Shown here: positions 27,984-35,687 of the stretch, piece after piece
Numbering within the stretch: the stretch's first letter is position 1
Layout of the letters: each line of letters starts with the position of its first letter
NCBI GenBank assembly: GCA_041739525.1
Contig: JBGSNQ010000169.1
Span: forward strand, 51,228 to 115,227
Source of the DNA: DATJGR01 sp041739525
GTDB taxonomy: Bacteria > Pseudomonadota > Gammaproteobacteria > Pseudomonadales > Azotimanducaceae
Length of the DNA stretch: 64,000 bases
Reading direction: 5' to 3'
The notes under the pieces: generated by a model
The model's database searches: none
What the model was told of the DNA's origin: nothing
The model's input: only the letters and a program-made list of their open reading frames with translations
Made by a program: the position numbers and the translations under genes

Positions 27984-28448
27984 ATGCTCGACGTGGTGCT
28001 CTATCAGCCCGAAATTCCACCGAACACGGGCAACATCATGCGGTTGTGCGTGAATACCGGCGCCCGCCTTCACCTGGTGGCGCCGCTCGGCTTCGAGTTG
28101 GACGATGCCAAGTTACGACGTGCGGGACTCGACTATGGGGACTGGTCCGACGTGACGGTTCACGACGACCTGCAGGGGGCGATTGTGTCCTTGGGAACGC
28201 CCCGGGTGTTAGCGTTTACTACCAAGGGAAATCAAACAATCAGTGACTTCGAGTTCAGGCCGGGCGACGCATTGCTGTTCGGGCCGGAAACCCGCGGCCT
28301 GCCGGTCGCGGTGCTCGATTCAATTCCGAGCGAGTACCGTCTTCGGATTCCAATGCGGCCGAATTCGCGGAGCCTGAACCTCTCGAATGCGGTTTCGGTG
28401 GCGGTTTACGAGGCGTGGCGCCAGTTCGGCTATCGGGGCGCGCTGTAG
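27984..28448 (+). CDS. trmL: tRNA (cytidine/uridine-34 2'-O)-methyltransferase TrmL
   Basis: TrmL methylates the wobble ribose of tRNA-Leu isoacceptors. The 154-residue product is a minimal SPOUT (trefoil-knot) enzyme with the N-terminus LDVVLYQPEIPPNTGNIMRL, the cofactor motif FGPETRGLP, and the C-terminal knot RSLNLSNAVSVAVYEAWRQ. ATG 27984 gives the family start; the frame runs upstream without a family match. Confidence 0.96.
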   Translation: MLDVVLYQPEIPPNTGNIMRLCVNTGARLHLVAPLGFELDDAKLRRAGLDYGDWSDVTVHDDLQGAIVSLGTPRVLAFTTKGNQTISDFEFRPGDALLFGPETRGLPVAVLDSIPSEYRLRIPMRPNSRSLNLSNAVSVAVYEAWRQFGYRGAL

Positions 28449-28461
28449 CGCTCGAGAACGG

Positions 28462-28911
28462 TCAGTGCTGGACGGCGGACTGCTGGTTGCGCTTCAGCGC
28501 CTCTTCGAACATCCCGTCGAAATTCACCGGCGCCAGCATCAGCGGCGGAAAACCCCCTTTGACGACCAGCGTATCGATGGTCTCGCGGATATAGGGGAAC
28601 AGGATGCCGGGGCAGTTCGTTGCGAGCACCCGCCGCAATTGGTCTTCGCCCAGGCCGCGGATGCGGAATACGCCGCCCTGCTGCACCTCTACGATCATGA
28701 TTGTCTGACCGGCGGCCGACTTGGCGTGCACGGTAACGGTGAGCACCACTTCGTAACGTTCGTCGTTGAGACCGTTGGTGCGAGTGTTCAGATCGAGTTG
28801 CAACTGCGGCTGCCACTGCTCGCGAAACGACTCGGGCGCGCGCGGCGATTCGAACGACAGGTCGCGCACGTAGATCCGTTCAAGCACGAACTCGGTAGGA
28901 GGGTTACCCAT
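28462..28911 (-). CDS. secB: Protein-export chaperone SecB
   Basis: SecB is a tetrameric chaperone that keeps precursors unfolded for SecA. The 149-residue product has FVLERIYVRDLSFESPRAP, FRIRGLGEDQLRRVLATNCP, LFPYIRETIDTLVVKGGFPP and the motif LAPVNFDGMF. It starts 16 bases after the rhodanese stop, so the two are likely one operon. The glutaredoxin gene grxC, which often lies between them in gammaproteobacteria, is absent. Confidence 0.96.
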   Translation of the reverse strand: MGNPPTEFVLERIYVRDLSFESPRAPESFREQWQPQLQLDLNTRTNGLNDERYEVVLTVTVHAKSAAGQTIMIVEVQQGGVFRIRGLGEDQLRRVLATNCPGILFPYIRETIDTLVVKGGFPPLMLAPVNFDGMFEEALKRNQQSAVQH

Positions 28912-28927
28912 CAGCCTTTCACCCCCG

Positions 28928-29344
28928 TCAACCCTTCACTACCGGCAAATTCTGATTGCGCCACTCGGTCATGCCGCCCGACAGGCGCGATACCGATGCA
29001 AAGCCGGCTTTGCGCAACATCGCGCCCGCGGTGCCCGCGTGCTGACCCATCTTGCAGACGATCGTCACGGGCTTCTCTTTGTACTTCTCGAGTTCCGACA
29101 GGCGCCCTTCGAGCGAGGTATGTGGCACGTTCACCGCATCGACGATGTGGCCCGCGGCGAACTCCTTCGAGTCGCGCACGTCGAGCACCACGGCACCTTC
29201 TTTATTGACCAGGTTGACGAGTTCCTGCGGGCTCACCCCTCGCCCGCCTCGTTGGGTCTCGTTGCGGATGAACAGCGTCAGGAGCACCGCAAAAATGCCG
29301 ACCAGAATTGGATGATTTCCAACGAATTCAAACAGCTGGGACAT
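28928..29344 (-). CDS. Membrane-anchored rhodanese-like sulfurtransferase (YibN type)
   Basis: The 138-residue product has an N-terminal transmembrane helix (HPILVGIFAVLLTLFI) and one rhodanese domain. The active-site cysteine is Cys97 in IVCKMGQHAGTA, with the CH2A-like AVVLDVRDSKEFAAGHIVDA before it. ATG 29344 gives the family start. The gene is homologous to yibN, which neighbours secB and gpmI in many gammaproteobacteria. The substrate is unknown. Confidence 0.9.
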   Translation of the reverse strand: MSQLFEFVGNHPILVGIFAVLLTLFIRNETQRGGRGVSPQELVNLVNKEGAVVLDVRDSKEFAAGHIVDAVNVPHTSLEGRLSELEKYKEKPVTIVCKMGQHAGTAGAMLRKAGFASVSRLSGGMTEWRNQNLPVVKG

Positions 29345-29380
29345 CGAGAACCTGAGGGTGGGGTATCCGAGAGAGCGCGC

Positions 29381-29386
29381 ATTATA
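29381..29386 (-). promoter_or_regulatory. Possible -10 box of the rhodanese-secB operon
   Basis: On the minus strand this reads TATAAT followed by GCGC, 36 bases upstream of the rhodanese ATG. The -35 region is not recognisable. Confidence 0.35.
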
Positions 29387-29470
29387 CACATGCGCGGTAT
29401 TCCCAGATGGCCAAACTGATTAGAATCCGCCCTCCCCGCACAGTGCCCGCCAGAAGAGGTATTCCCACTC

Positions 29471-31039
29471 ATGACAGACACACCGCGTCGCACTGGTCTG
29501 CTCATCGTGCTGGACGGATTCGGCTATGGCGCCGCCACCGAAGGCAACGCGATCGCCGCCGCGCACACCCCCACATGGGATGCACTCTGGTCCGGCGCGC
29601 CGCACACGCTGATCTCAGGATCGGGTCAGGATGTCGGCTTGCCTTCGGGCCAAATGGGTAACTCCGAGGTGGGCCACATGAACCTCGGTGCGGGCCGAGT
29701 TGTATATCAGGACCTGACGCGCATCAGTCTCGCAATCGAAACTGGCGAATTCGCGGCGAACCCGGTCATTAATCAGGCCATCGATGCGGCAGTGAAGGGT
29801 GCGGCCCTGCACGTGTTCGGCCTGCTTTCGCCCGGCGGTGTGCACAGCCAGGAAGACCATATTTTCGCGCTGATGGCGCACGCCGCCGCTCGTGGCGCAA
29901 AGCGCCTCTACCTGCACGCATTTCTCGACGGACGCGATACGCCGCCGAGAAGCGCCGCCGCATCGCTGGCACGCGCCGATGCCGAATTCGCGAGGCTCGG
30001 CGTGGGGCAAACCGCCTCGATCGTCGGCCGTTACTTTGCGATGGATCGCGATCAGCGCTGGGACCGCGTCGAGCGCGCCTACAACCTGCTGGTGCGCGGC
30101 GAAGCACCGTTCCATGCGGAGAACGCTGTCGCGGGACTGGAGGCCGCCTACCTACGCGGCGAAAGCGACGAGTTCGTGCAACCGACGGCGGTGCACGGCG
30201 CGGACACGCTGCCGATACGGGTGGTGGACGGCGACGCGATCGTGTTCATGAACTTCCGTGCCGACAGGGCGCGCGAGCTGAGCCGCGCTTTCCTCGAGAA
30301 CGACTTCGTCGGCTTCACGCGCCGCACCCGAGTGCATCCGTCAGAGTTCGTAACGCTTACGCGTTACGCCGACGACATCGATGCGCCCTGCGCGTTCGAA
30401 CCAGACAGCTTGCCGAACACGTTCGGTGCCTACATGGAGGCGCTGAATCGCACGCAACTGCGCATCGCCGAAACCGAGAAGTACGCGCACGTTACGTTCT
30501 TCTTCAGCGGCGGCCGCGAAGTTCCATACGCGGGCGAGGATCGTATTCTCATCCCTTCACCGAAGGTCGCCACCTACGATCTGCAACCAGAGATGAGCGC
30601 GCGCGAGGTCACTGACCGGCTCGTAGAAGCGATTCGATCGAGGCACTACGACGCCATCATCTGCAACTTCGCGAACGCCGACATGGTGGGACACACCGGC
30701 GTTTTCGCAGCGGCAGTGAAAGCGGTAGAAGCGCTGGATGAGTGTCTGGGCCGCATCGTAGCGGCCATTCGCGAAGTGGACGGGGATTGTCTGATCACCG
30801 CCGATCACGGCAACGTCGAACAGATGTCGGATGCCAGCACCGGCCAGGCCCACACTGCACACACCTGCGAACCCGTACCGCTCGTCTACGTCGGCGCGCG
30901 GAAACTGAGTTTCCGCGATGGCGGAACGTTGGCCGACGTCGCGCCGACTCTATTGACGCTGATGCGGTTGCCCGTGCCGAAAGAGATGACCGGACGCTCG
31001 CTGATCGATCAGTCGGAGCCCGCACGTCGCACGGCGTAG
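29471..31039 (+). CDS. gpmI: 2,3-bisphosphoglycerate-independent phosphoglycerate mutase
   Basis: GpmI converts 3- to 2-phosphoglycerate in glycolysis and gluconeogenesis using two Mn ions. The 522-residue product has LLIVLDGFGYG (first metal ligand), the phosphoserine Ser65 in GQMGNSEVGHMNLGAG, HAFLDGRDTPP, FMNFRADRARELSRAF, FFFSGGREVPYAGEDR, FANADMVGHTG and TADHGNVEQM. It starts a plus-strand run, gpmI-envC-ctpA, with gaps of 10 bases or less. Confidence 0.97.
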   Translation: MTDTPRRTGLLIVLDGFGYGAATEGNAIAAAHTPTWDALWSGAPHTLISGSGQDVGLPSGQMGNSEVGHMNLGAGRVVYQDLTRISLAIETGEFAANPVINQAIDAAVKGAALHVFGLLSPGGVHSQEDHIFALMAHAAARGAKRLYLHAFLDGRDTPPRSAAASLARADAEFARLGVGQTASIVGRYFAMDRDQRWDRVERAYNLLVRGEAPFHAENAVAGLEAAYLRGESDEFVQPTAVHGADTLPIRVVDGDAIVFMNFRADRARELSRAFLENDFVGFTRRTRVHPSEFVTLTRYADDIDAPCAFEPDSLPNTFGAYMEALNRTQLRIAETEKYAHVTFFFSGGREVPYAGEDRILIPSPKVATYDLQPEMSAREVTDRLVEAIRSRHYDAIICNFANADMVGHTGVFAAAVKAVEALDECLGRIVAAIREVDGDCLITADHGNVEQMSDASTGQAHTAHTCEPVPLVYVGARKLSFRDGGTLADVAPTLLTLMRLPVPKEMTGRSLIDQSEPARRTA

Positions 31040-31049
31040 CCTAACCGTT

Positions 31050-32183
31050 ATGCAATGGCGCAGTTCATTCGCTTGGCTCGCCTTGCTACTTTTCACGTCG
31101 TTTGTCCATGCCGCCGAGGACATTTCGAAGTCGCGCCGCGACGTCGACGGAATAACCAAACGCCTGAACGCACTCGACGCTTGGTTTTCGGATGCGACCC
31201 GGCGCCAACGCGATCTGCAGAAGGAACTGCGTTCAACCGACCAGTCCATCGCGGGCACGAGTAGCGACATCCGCCGGATCGAAGGCGAACAGAAGCGCAT
31301 CGGCAAAGAACTCGTCGGACTTGCTGAGCAGATGAAACAGTTGAACGAACAACGCGACGAGCAGGCGCAGCTCGTGGCGAGTCATCTTGCTGCTGCTTAT
31401 CGCTTATCCGGCGAAGATTTCCTGAAGCTCGTATTGAACCAGCAGAATCCGGAGCAACTCGACCGGATGATGCACTATCACCGCTATTTCTCTGCTGCCC
31501 GAACCGAGGCGCTCACGGCCTATCAGGCAACGCTGATCGAAATCGAAGCGAATGCTGAAGCAACGCGCACGCGCGAACAGGCGCTGGCGGATCAACAGCG
31601 CAAGCTCGACAGCGAGCGCGACGAACTGCGATCGAAACGCCAGGGCCGCGAACGGCTGCTTGTATCGCTGAATGCCCAGATGCAGGACAAGTCGCAGGAG
31701 CGCCTGCGTTTGACCGAAGACCGGAAACGGCTCGAGTCGTTGATCGCGGAATTGCAACGCCGCGCACAAAAAGCGGAAGCGACGACGTTTGCGCGCAGCA
31801 AGGGCAAACTGCCGTGGCCCTCCGCCGGTAAACTGGCACATCGTTTCGGCGAGCAGCGAGCCGGCGGACTATTGAAGTGGCAAGGCATCTTCATCGGTGC
31901 CTCGGAGGGCGCGCCGGTCACTGCGGTGCACAAGGGGCGCGTGGCGTTCTCGGACTGGCTGCGCGGTTTCGGATTGCTGACCATCATCGATCACGGCGAC
32001 GGTTACATGAGTCTGTATGCGCACTCCGACGTGCTGTACAAGCGCGTCGGCGACCGTGTCGGTACCGGAGAGACGATCGCGACCGCGGGACGCAGTGGCG
32101 GACAGACCGAAAGCGGGCTGTACTTCGAAATTCGTAGCAATGGCGCCGCGACCGACCCACTCAAGTGGTTGTCGCGCCGCTGA
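31050..32183 (+). CDS. envC: Murein hydrolase activator EnvC
   Basis: EnvC is a periplasmic activator of AmiA/AmiB amidases during cell division. The 377-residue product has a signal peptide (FAWLALLLFTSFVHAAE), a long coiled coil (about residues 25-245) and a C-terminal LytM/M23 domain (LYAHSD, GLYFEIR). The first zinc motif of true M23 peptidases is replaced (LLKWQGIFIGA), so it should be a non-catalytic activator, as in EnvC. Its stop overlaps the ctpA start. Confidence 0.92.
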   Translation: MQWRSSFAWLALLLFTSFVHAAEDISKSRRDVDGITKRLNALDAWFSDATRRQRDLQKELRSTDQSIAGTSSDIRRIEGEQKRIGKELVGLAEQMKQLNEQRDEQAQLVASHLAAAYRLSGEDFLKLVLNQQNPEQLDRMMHYHRYFSAARTEALTAYQATLIEIEANAEATRTREQALADQQRKLDSERDELRSKRQGRERLLVSLNAQMQDKSQERLRLTEDRKRLESLIAELQRRAQKAEATTFARSKGKLPWPSAGKLAHRFGEQRAGGLLKWQGIFIGASEGAPVTAVHKGRVAFSDWLRGFGLLTIIDHGDGYMSLYAHSDVLYKRVGDRVGTGETIATAGRSGGQTESGLYFEIRSNGAATDPLKWLSRR

Positions 32184-33388
32184 TGCCCAACGGAACGTTG
32201 GACATGGACGAACGGAATTCCAAACAGACAAATCGCGGGCACTGGCAGATACCGCTATTGTGCGTTCTGCTCGGCGTTCTGATCGGTTTTGCCGGCAGTA
32301 CGCTGCTCGAACGCCGTGAGAGCGCGCCACCCCCCGACGTGCGTACGCTCGCCGACGTCATCACCGAAGTGCGCGACAACTATGTCGAACCGCGCACCGA
32401 ACGACAGTTGCTCGACGACGGCATTCGCGGCGTGATGAGCGGGCTCGACGAACACTCGGTGTTTCTCGACGAGCACGCATTCGCGAATCTCACCGAACAA
32501 ACCACAGGCCACTTCGGTGGAATCGGCATAGAGGTAACGCTCGACGAAGGCGCCTTCCGGATCATCGCGCCGATTGACGACACGCCCGCACAACACGCTG
32601 GACTTTATGCCGGCGACGAATTGATCAGCATCGACACCGAACCCGTTCTGGGACGCACGCTCGATCAGGTGACCGACGCATTGCGCGGCGAACCGGGCAC
32701 TTCGGTGCAACTCGCGGTGCGCCGCGACGGCAGCGATCTCGACTTCGCGATTGAGCGCGCAACGATCGACGTCGACAGCGTCCGCACCCGCTTCCTCGAA
32801 CCCGGCTACGGCTACGTGCGCATCTCGCAGTTTCAGACCGGTACGGGACCCGAGTTCGTGAAGGCCATCGAAGCTCTGCAGCAAGCGCATGGACCCCTGC
32901 GGGGGCTCGTGCTCGACCTGCGCAACAATCCCGGTGGCGTGCTACAGGCATCGGTCGACGTGGCCGACGCGTTTCTGACCGATGCCGATGGATTGATCGT
33001 CTATACGGAAGGTCGCCAACCTTCTGCCGACCTGCGATATCTGGCCACGGGTCCGGATCTGCTGCACGGCGCACCGCTGGTGGTGCTGATCAACAAGGGG
33101 TCGGCGTCCGCTTCGGAAATCGTCGCCGGCGCGCTGCAAGACCATCGCCGCGCGCTCGTACTCGGTTCGACCAGTTACGGCAAAGGCTCAGTACAGGCGG
33201 TGTTGGCCCTAGATGAGCACCGCGCGCTCAAGCTGACGACAGCGCTTTACTTCACACCGAGCGGTCGCTCGATCCAGGCGAAAGGCATTCATCCAGACGT
33301 CGAGATGGATGCGGATGGTCCCGATGACGACGGCGCCGCACTACTAGCCGAAGCCGTTCGGCAACTCAAGCAACCGCACAGCGGCTGA
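32183..33388 (+). CDS. ctpA: S41-family C-terminal processing protease (CtpA-like)
   Basis: This 401-residue membrane-anchored periplasmic protease has an N-terminal signal anchor (IPLLCVLLGVLIGFAGSTLL) and a PDZ domain (GGIGIEVTLDEGAFRIIAP through LISIDTEPVLGRTLDQV). The S41 catalytic core holds Ser in NKGSASASEIVAGAL and Lys in TSYGKGSVQ. ATG 32183 overlaps the envC stop (TGATG). Placement after envC suggests a role in cell-wall remodelling, for example by trimming hydrolases or their regulators. Confidence 0.93.
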   Translation: MPNGTLDMDERNSKQTNRGHWQIPLLCVLLGVLIGFAGSTLLERRESAPPPDVRTLADVITEVRDNYVEPRTERQLLDDGIRGVMSGLDEHSVFLDEHAFANLTEQTTGHFGGIGIEVTLDEGAFRIIAPIDDTPAQHAGLYAGDELISIDTEPVLGRTLDQVTDALRGEPGTSVQLAVRRDGSDLDFAIERATIDVDSVRTRFLEPGYGYVRISQFQTGTGPEFVKAIEALQQAHGPLRGLVLDLRNNPGGVLQASVDVADAFLTDADGLIVYTEGRQPSADLRYLATGPDLLHGAPLVVLINKGSASASEIVAGALQDHRRALVLGSTSYGKGSVQAVLALDEHRALKLTTALYFTPSGRSIQAKGIHPDVEMDADGPDDDGAALLAEAVRQLKQPHSG

Positions 33389-33403
33389 AGCACGCTCGCG
33401 AAT

Positions 33404-34144
33404 TCAGTTCGCCTGCAGCAACGCCTGCGCGGAACGCAGATCGAGCGTGCCTTCGTACAACGCACGTCCCGTGATCACGCCGAGCACAGTGCCGCGGCTC
33501 GCTCGTGCTGCGCGTGCCAACTCGCGCAAATGATCGAGATCGCGTACGCCGCCTGAAGCGATCACGGCTACGCCCGATTGTTCGGCGAGGTCGATCGTAG
33601 CGGCAACGTTGAGCCCACTGCCCATTCCGTCGCGCGCGATGTCGGTATAGACGATGCCCGCCAACGGCAAATGCGCAACGCGCTGTGCAAACGCGACTGC
33701 ACTCTCGTTTGACGTCGACTCCCATCCATCGGTTGCGATCAGACCGTCGCGCGCGTCGAGCCCGAGAAGCACGCGATCAGGAAATGCGTTGCATGCCTGC
33801 CTGAGAAAATCCGGTTCGCGAACGGCGCGCGTACCGATGATCACCTGATCGACGCCGGCTTCCAGATAGCCGTTGATGGTCCCGATCTCACGGATACCAC
33901 CGCCGACCTGCACCGGAATTCCATTCGCCTCCGCGCTGATCGCGCGAATGATCGCGGCATTGCGCGGCGTACCCGACACGGCACCGTCGAGATCGACGAG
34001 GTGCAGCCGCTTACAACCTTCGGCAAACCAATGCCGCGCCATCGCAACCGGATCGGTTCCGAACACCGTGACGTCGTCCATGCGGCCCTGTCGCAGCCGA
34101 ACGCACTGACCGTCTTTGATGTCGATCGCGGGAATGACGAGCAT
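33404..34144 (-). CDS. hisA: Phosphoribosyl-formimino-AICAR ribotide isomerase
   Basis: HisA performs the Amadori isomerisation in histidine synthesis. The 246-residue beta/alpha barrel begins MLVIPAIDIKDGQCVRL with the catalytic Asp8, and has HLVDLDGA, VQVGGGIR, the second catalytic Asp region IVYTDIARDG, and VIASGGVRDL. ATG 34144 fits the family; the frame runs upstream into the hisB gap. It follows hisB by 7 bases, with no hisH between them. Confidence 0.97.
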   Translation of the reverse strand: MLVIPAIDIKDGQCVRLRQGRMDDVTVFGTDPVAMARHWFAEGCKRLHLVDLDGAVSGTPRNAAIIRAISAEANGIPVQVGGGIREIGTINGYLEAGVDQVIIGTRAVREPDFLRQACNAFPDRVLLGLDARDGLIATDGWESTSNESAVAFAQRVAHLPLAGIVYTDIARDGMGSGLNVAATIDLAEQSGVAVIASGGVRDLDHLRELARAARASRGTVLGVITGRALYEGTLDLRSAQALLQAN

Positions 34145-34151
34145 CGAAACG

Positions 34152-34745
34152 CTACAACTTGCCTTTCGTCGACGGCAGTGTTTTACCGAGCCGCGGGTCC
34201 AGCGTGAGCGCCATACGAAGTGCACGACCGAACGCCTTGAACAGCGTCTCGGCCTGGTGGTGGCTGTTGTCGCCGCGCAGGTTGTCGACGTGCAACGTCA
34301 CCATCGCGTGGTTGACGAAGCCCTGGAAGAACTCGTGACACAAGTCGACGTCGAACTCGCCCACTCTCGAACGCGTGAAGGGCACGTGATATTCGAGGCA
34401 CGGACGGCCCGAAAAGTCGATGACGACGCGCGATAGCGCCTCATCGAGCGGCACATAAGCGTGGCCATAGCGGGTGAGGCCCTTCTTGTCGCCGACCGCC
34501 TGCGCCACCGCCTGCCCCAACGTGATGCCGATGTCTTCCACCGTGTGGTGCGCGTCGATGTGCAGATCGCCTTTTGCTTTCACGGTGAGGTCGATTACGC
34601 CGTGTCGCGCAACCTGATCGAGCATGTGATCGAGAAACGGAATACCGCTCGCGAGCTCGGCCGCGCCGGTACCGTCCAGATCCACTGCAACTTCGATCTG
34701 CGTCTCGAGCGTATCGCGCGAGACCCGCGCACTGCGCGCTTTCAT
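34152..34745 (-). CDS. hisB: Imidazoleglycerol-phosphate dehydratase
   Basis: HisB dehydrates imidazoleglycerol phosphate. This is the monofunctional 197-residue form, without the HisN phosphatase domain. Its Mn-binding motifs are visible: FLDHMLDQVARHG, DAHHTVEDIGITLG, HEFFQGFVNHA and GDNSHHQAETLFKAFGRAL. It is the first gene of a two-gene hisBA unit. Confidence 0.97.
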   Translation of the reverse strand: MKARSARVSRDTLETQIEVAVDLDGTGAAELASGIPFLDHMLDQVARHGVIDLTVKAKGDLHIDAHHTVEDIGITLGQAVAQAVGDKKGLTRYGHAYVPLDEALSRVVIDFSGRPCLEYHVPFTRSRVGEFDVDLCHEFFQGFVNHAMVTLHVDNLRGDNSHHQAETLFKAFGRALRMALTLDPRLGKTLPSTKGKL

Positions 34746-34820
34746 GTCTGATCCTTCATGCCTGATGGATGGTTGTGCGAAAGGCGCCGCAGTATAGCAG
34801 CGCGTCGACTCCAGCCGCCG

Positions 34821-35216
34821 TCACAACCGGTCCGCGAGGCTGCCGTAAGGCAAGAACCGGTTCGTGCTATGCGCCTTCATCCAGGCAGTGAGTTCCTTCG
34901 GGTAGGTACCTCGGCGACGCAGTTCGCGGACGATGACAATCACCGGCGAGCGCGCCCCCGCCTCCCAACCCGGCAATCGCATCTCGGCAACCGTGAGCGA
35001 CTTGGCAATTCTTATGAGTCGTTCGTCCGACTCGGCTCCGAGCAGCGGCGACCACACGTCGGCTGGCAGCTTCATCAGCACTCCCCAACGGGCGCACTCG
35101 TCCGCGGTCAACCCCAAGTCGGGTTTTTCCAATGAATCTGCTGCGTCGGACAACCTGGCCAGAACGGCAACGCTCAACGAAACGTCCTCGGGTTGCCACA
35201 CTCCAACATCAACCAT
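34821..35216 (-). CDS. Conserved hypothetical protein
   Basis: This 131-residue soluble protein has no signal peptide or membrane helix. It has conserved-looking motifs (LTADECARWGVLMKLPADVW, LTVAEMRLPGWEAGARSPVI, RRRGTYPKELTAWMKAHS, NRFLPYGSLADRL). I recall similar unnamed proteobacterial proteins but know no function. ATG 35216 is used; a TTG three codons upstream is possible. It lies 75 bases before hisB on the same strand. Confidence 0.7.
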   Translation of the reverse strand: MVDVGVWQPEDVSLSVAVLARLSDAADSLEKPDLGLTADECARWGVLMKLPADVWSPLLGAESDERLIRIAKSLTVAEMRLPGWEAGARSPVIVIVRELRRRGTYPKELTAWMKAHSTNRFLPYGSLADRL

Positions 35217-35356
35217 TGGGGTCAACCATCGTTCATCACGTGGTCATAACTTGCGATCAGCCTACCGCCCTTTACAACGTAGGCACAACACAACTGGAGG
35301 CCTGTGCTGCAATGAACACGCTCACTCATTCGATACCAACCGAAGGTGCTTCAGAC

Positions 35357-35599
35357 ATGCAATCGGAGCGCATATTTCAACGGTAAGATGGCCGCTGGTA
35401 CTTCCGCATTCGTGGCGATACGAGCATGGGTCCGTATTCGAGCCATCGTGAAGCCAGCGAGAGCATGAACCGATACGTCGCTTCGTGTCGTCGCCAATCC
35501 GAAATGAGCTTCACGTGGCCGCGCTGGTTGCACCTGCGCCACTTCGCGCGTCGCGTCCACGACGTGCAGACGGCCGCGCCGAAGCCGCAGAAGGCCTGA
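35357..35599 (+). pseudogene. Small gene interrupted by an in-frame stop (DUF6316-like)
   Basis: Reading from ATG 35357 gives MQSERIFQR, then TAA at 35384-35386, then in the same frame DGRWYFRIRGDTSMGPYSS, HREASESMNRYV and a basic tail ending TAAPKPQKA at 35599. The RWYFRxRxxxxxGPYSSxxEA pattern resembles small gammaproteobacterial proteins (DUF6316-like, from memory). The peptide before the stop also fits such an N-terminus, so the frame appears to be one gene with a nonsense mutation. Restart at ATG 35426 would make only 57 residues and lose the motif. The rest of the gap from 35217 to 35687 holds nothing I recognise. Confidence 0.5.
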
Positions 35600-35687
35600 T
35601 CTCTCTTTCTTCCGTATCAGCGAAATTCGCCGGAGCCGGACAAGGTGCGTCCGGCGATTCGCCGCGCCGATGTGACGAGCCGCAACG

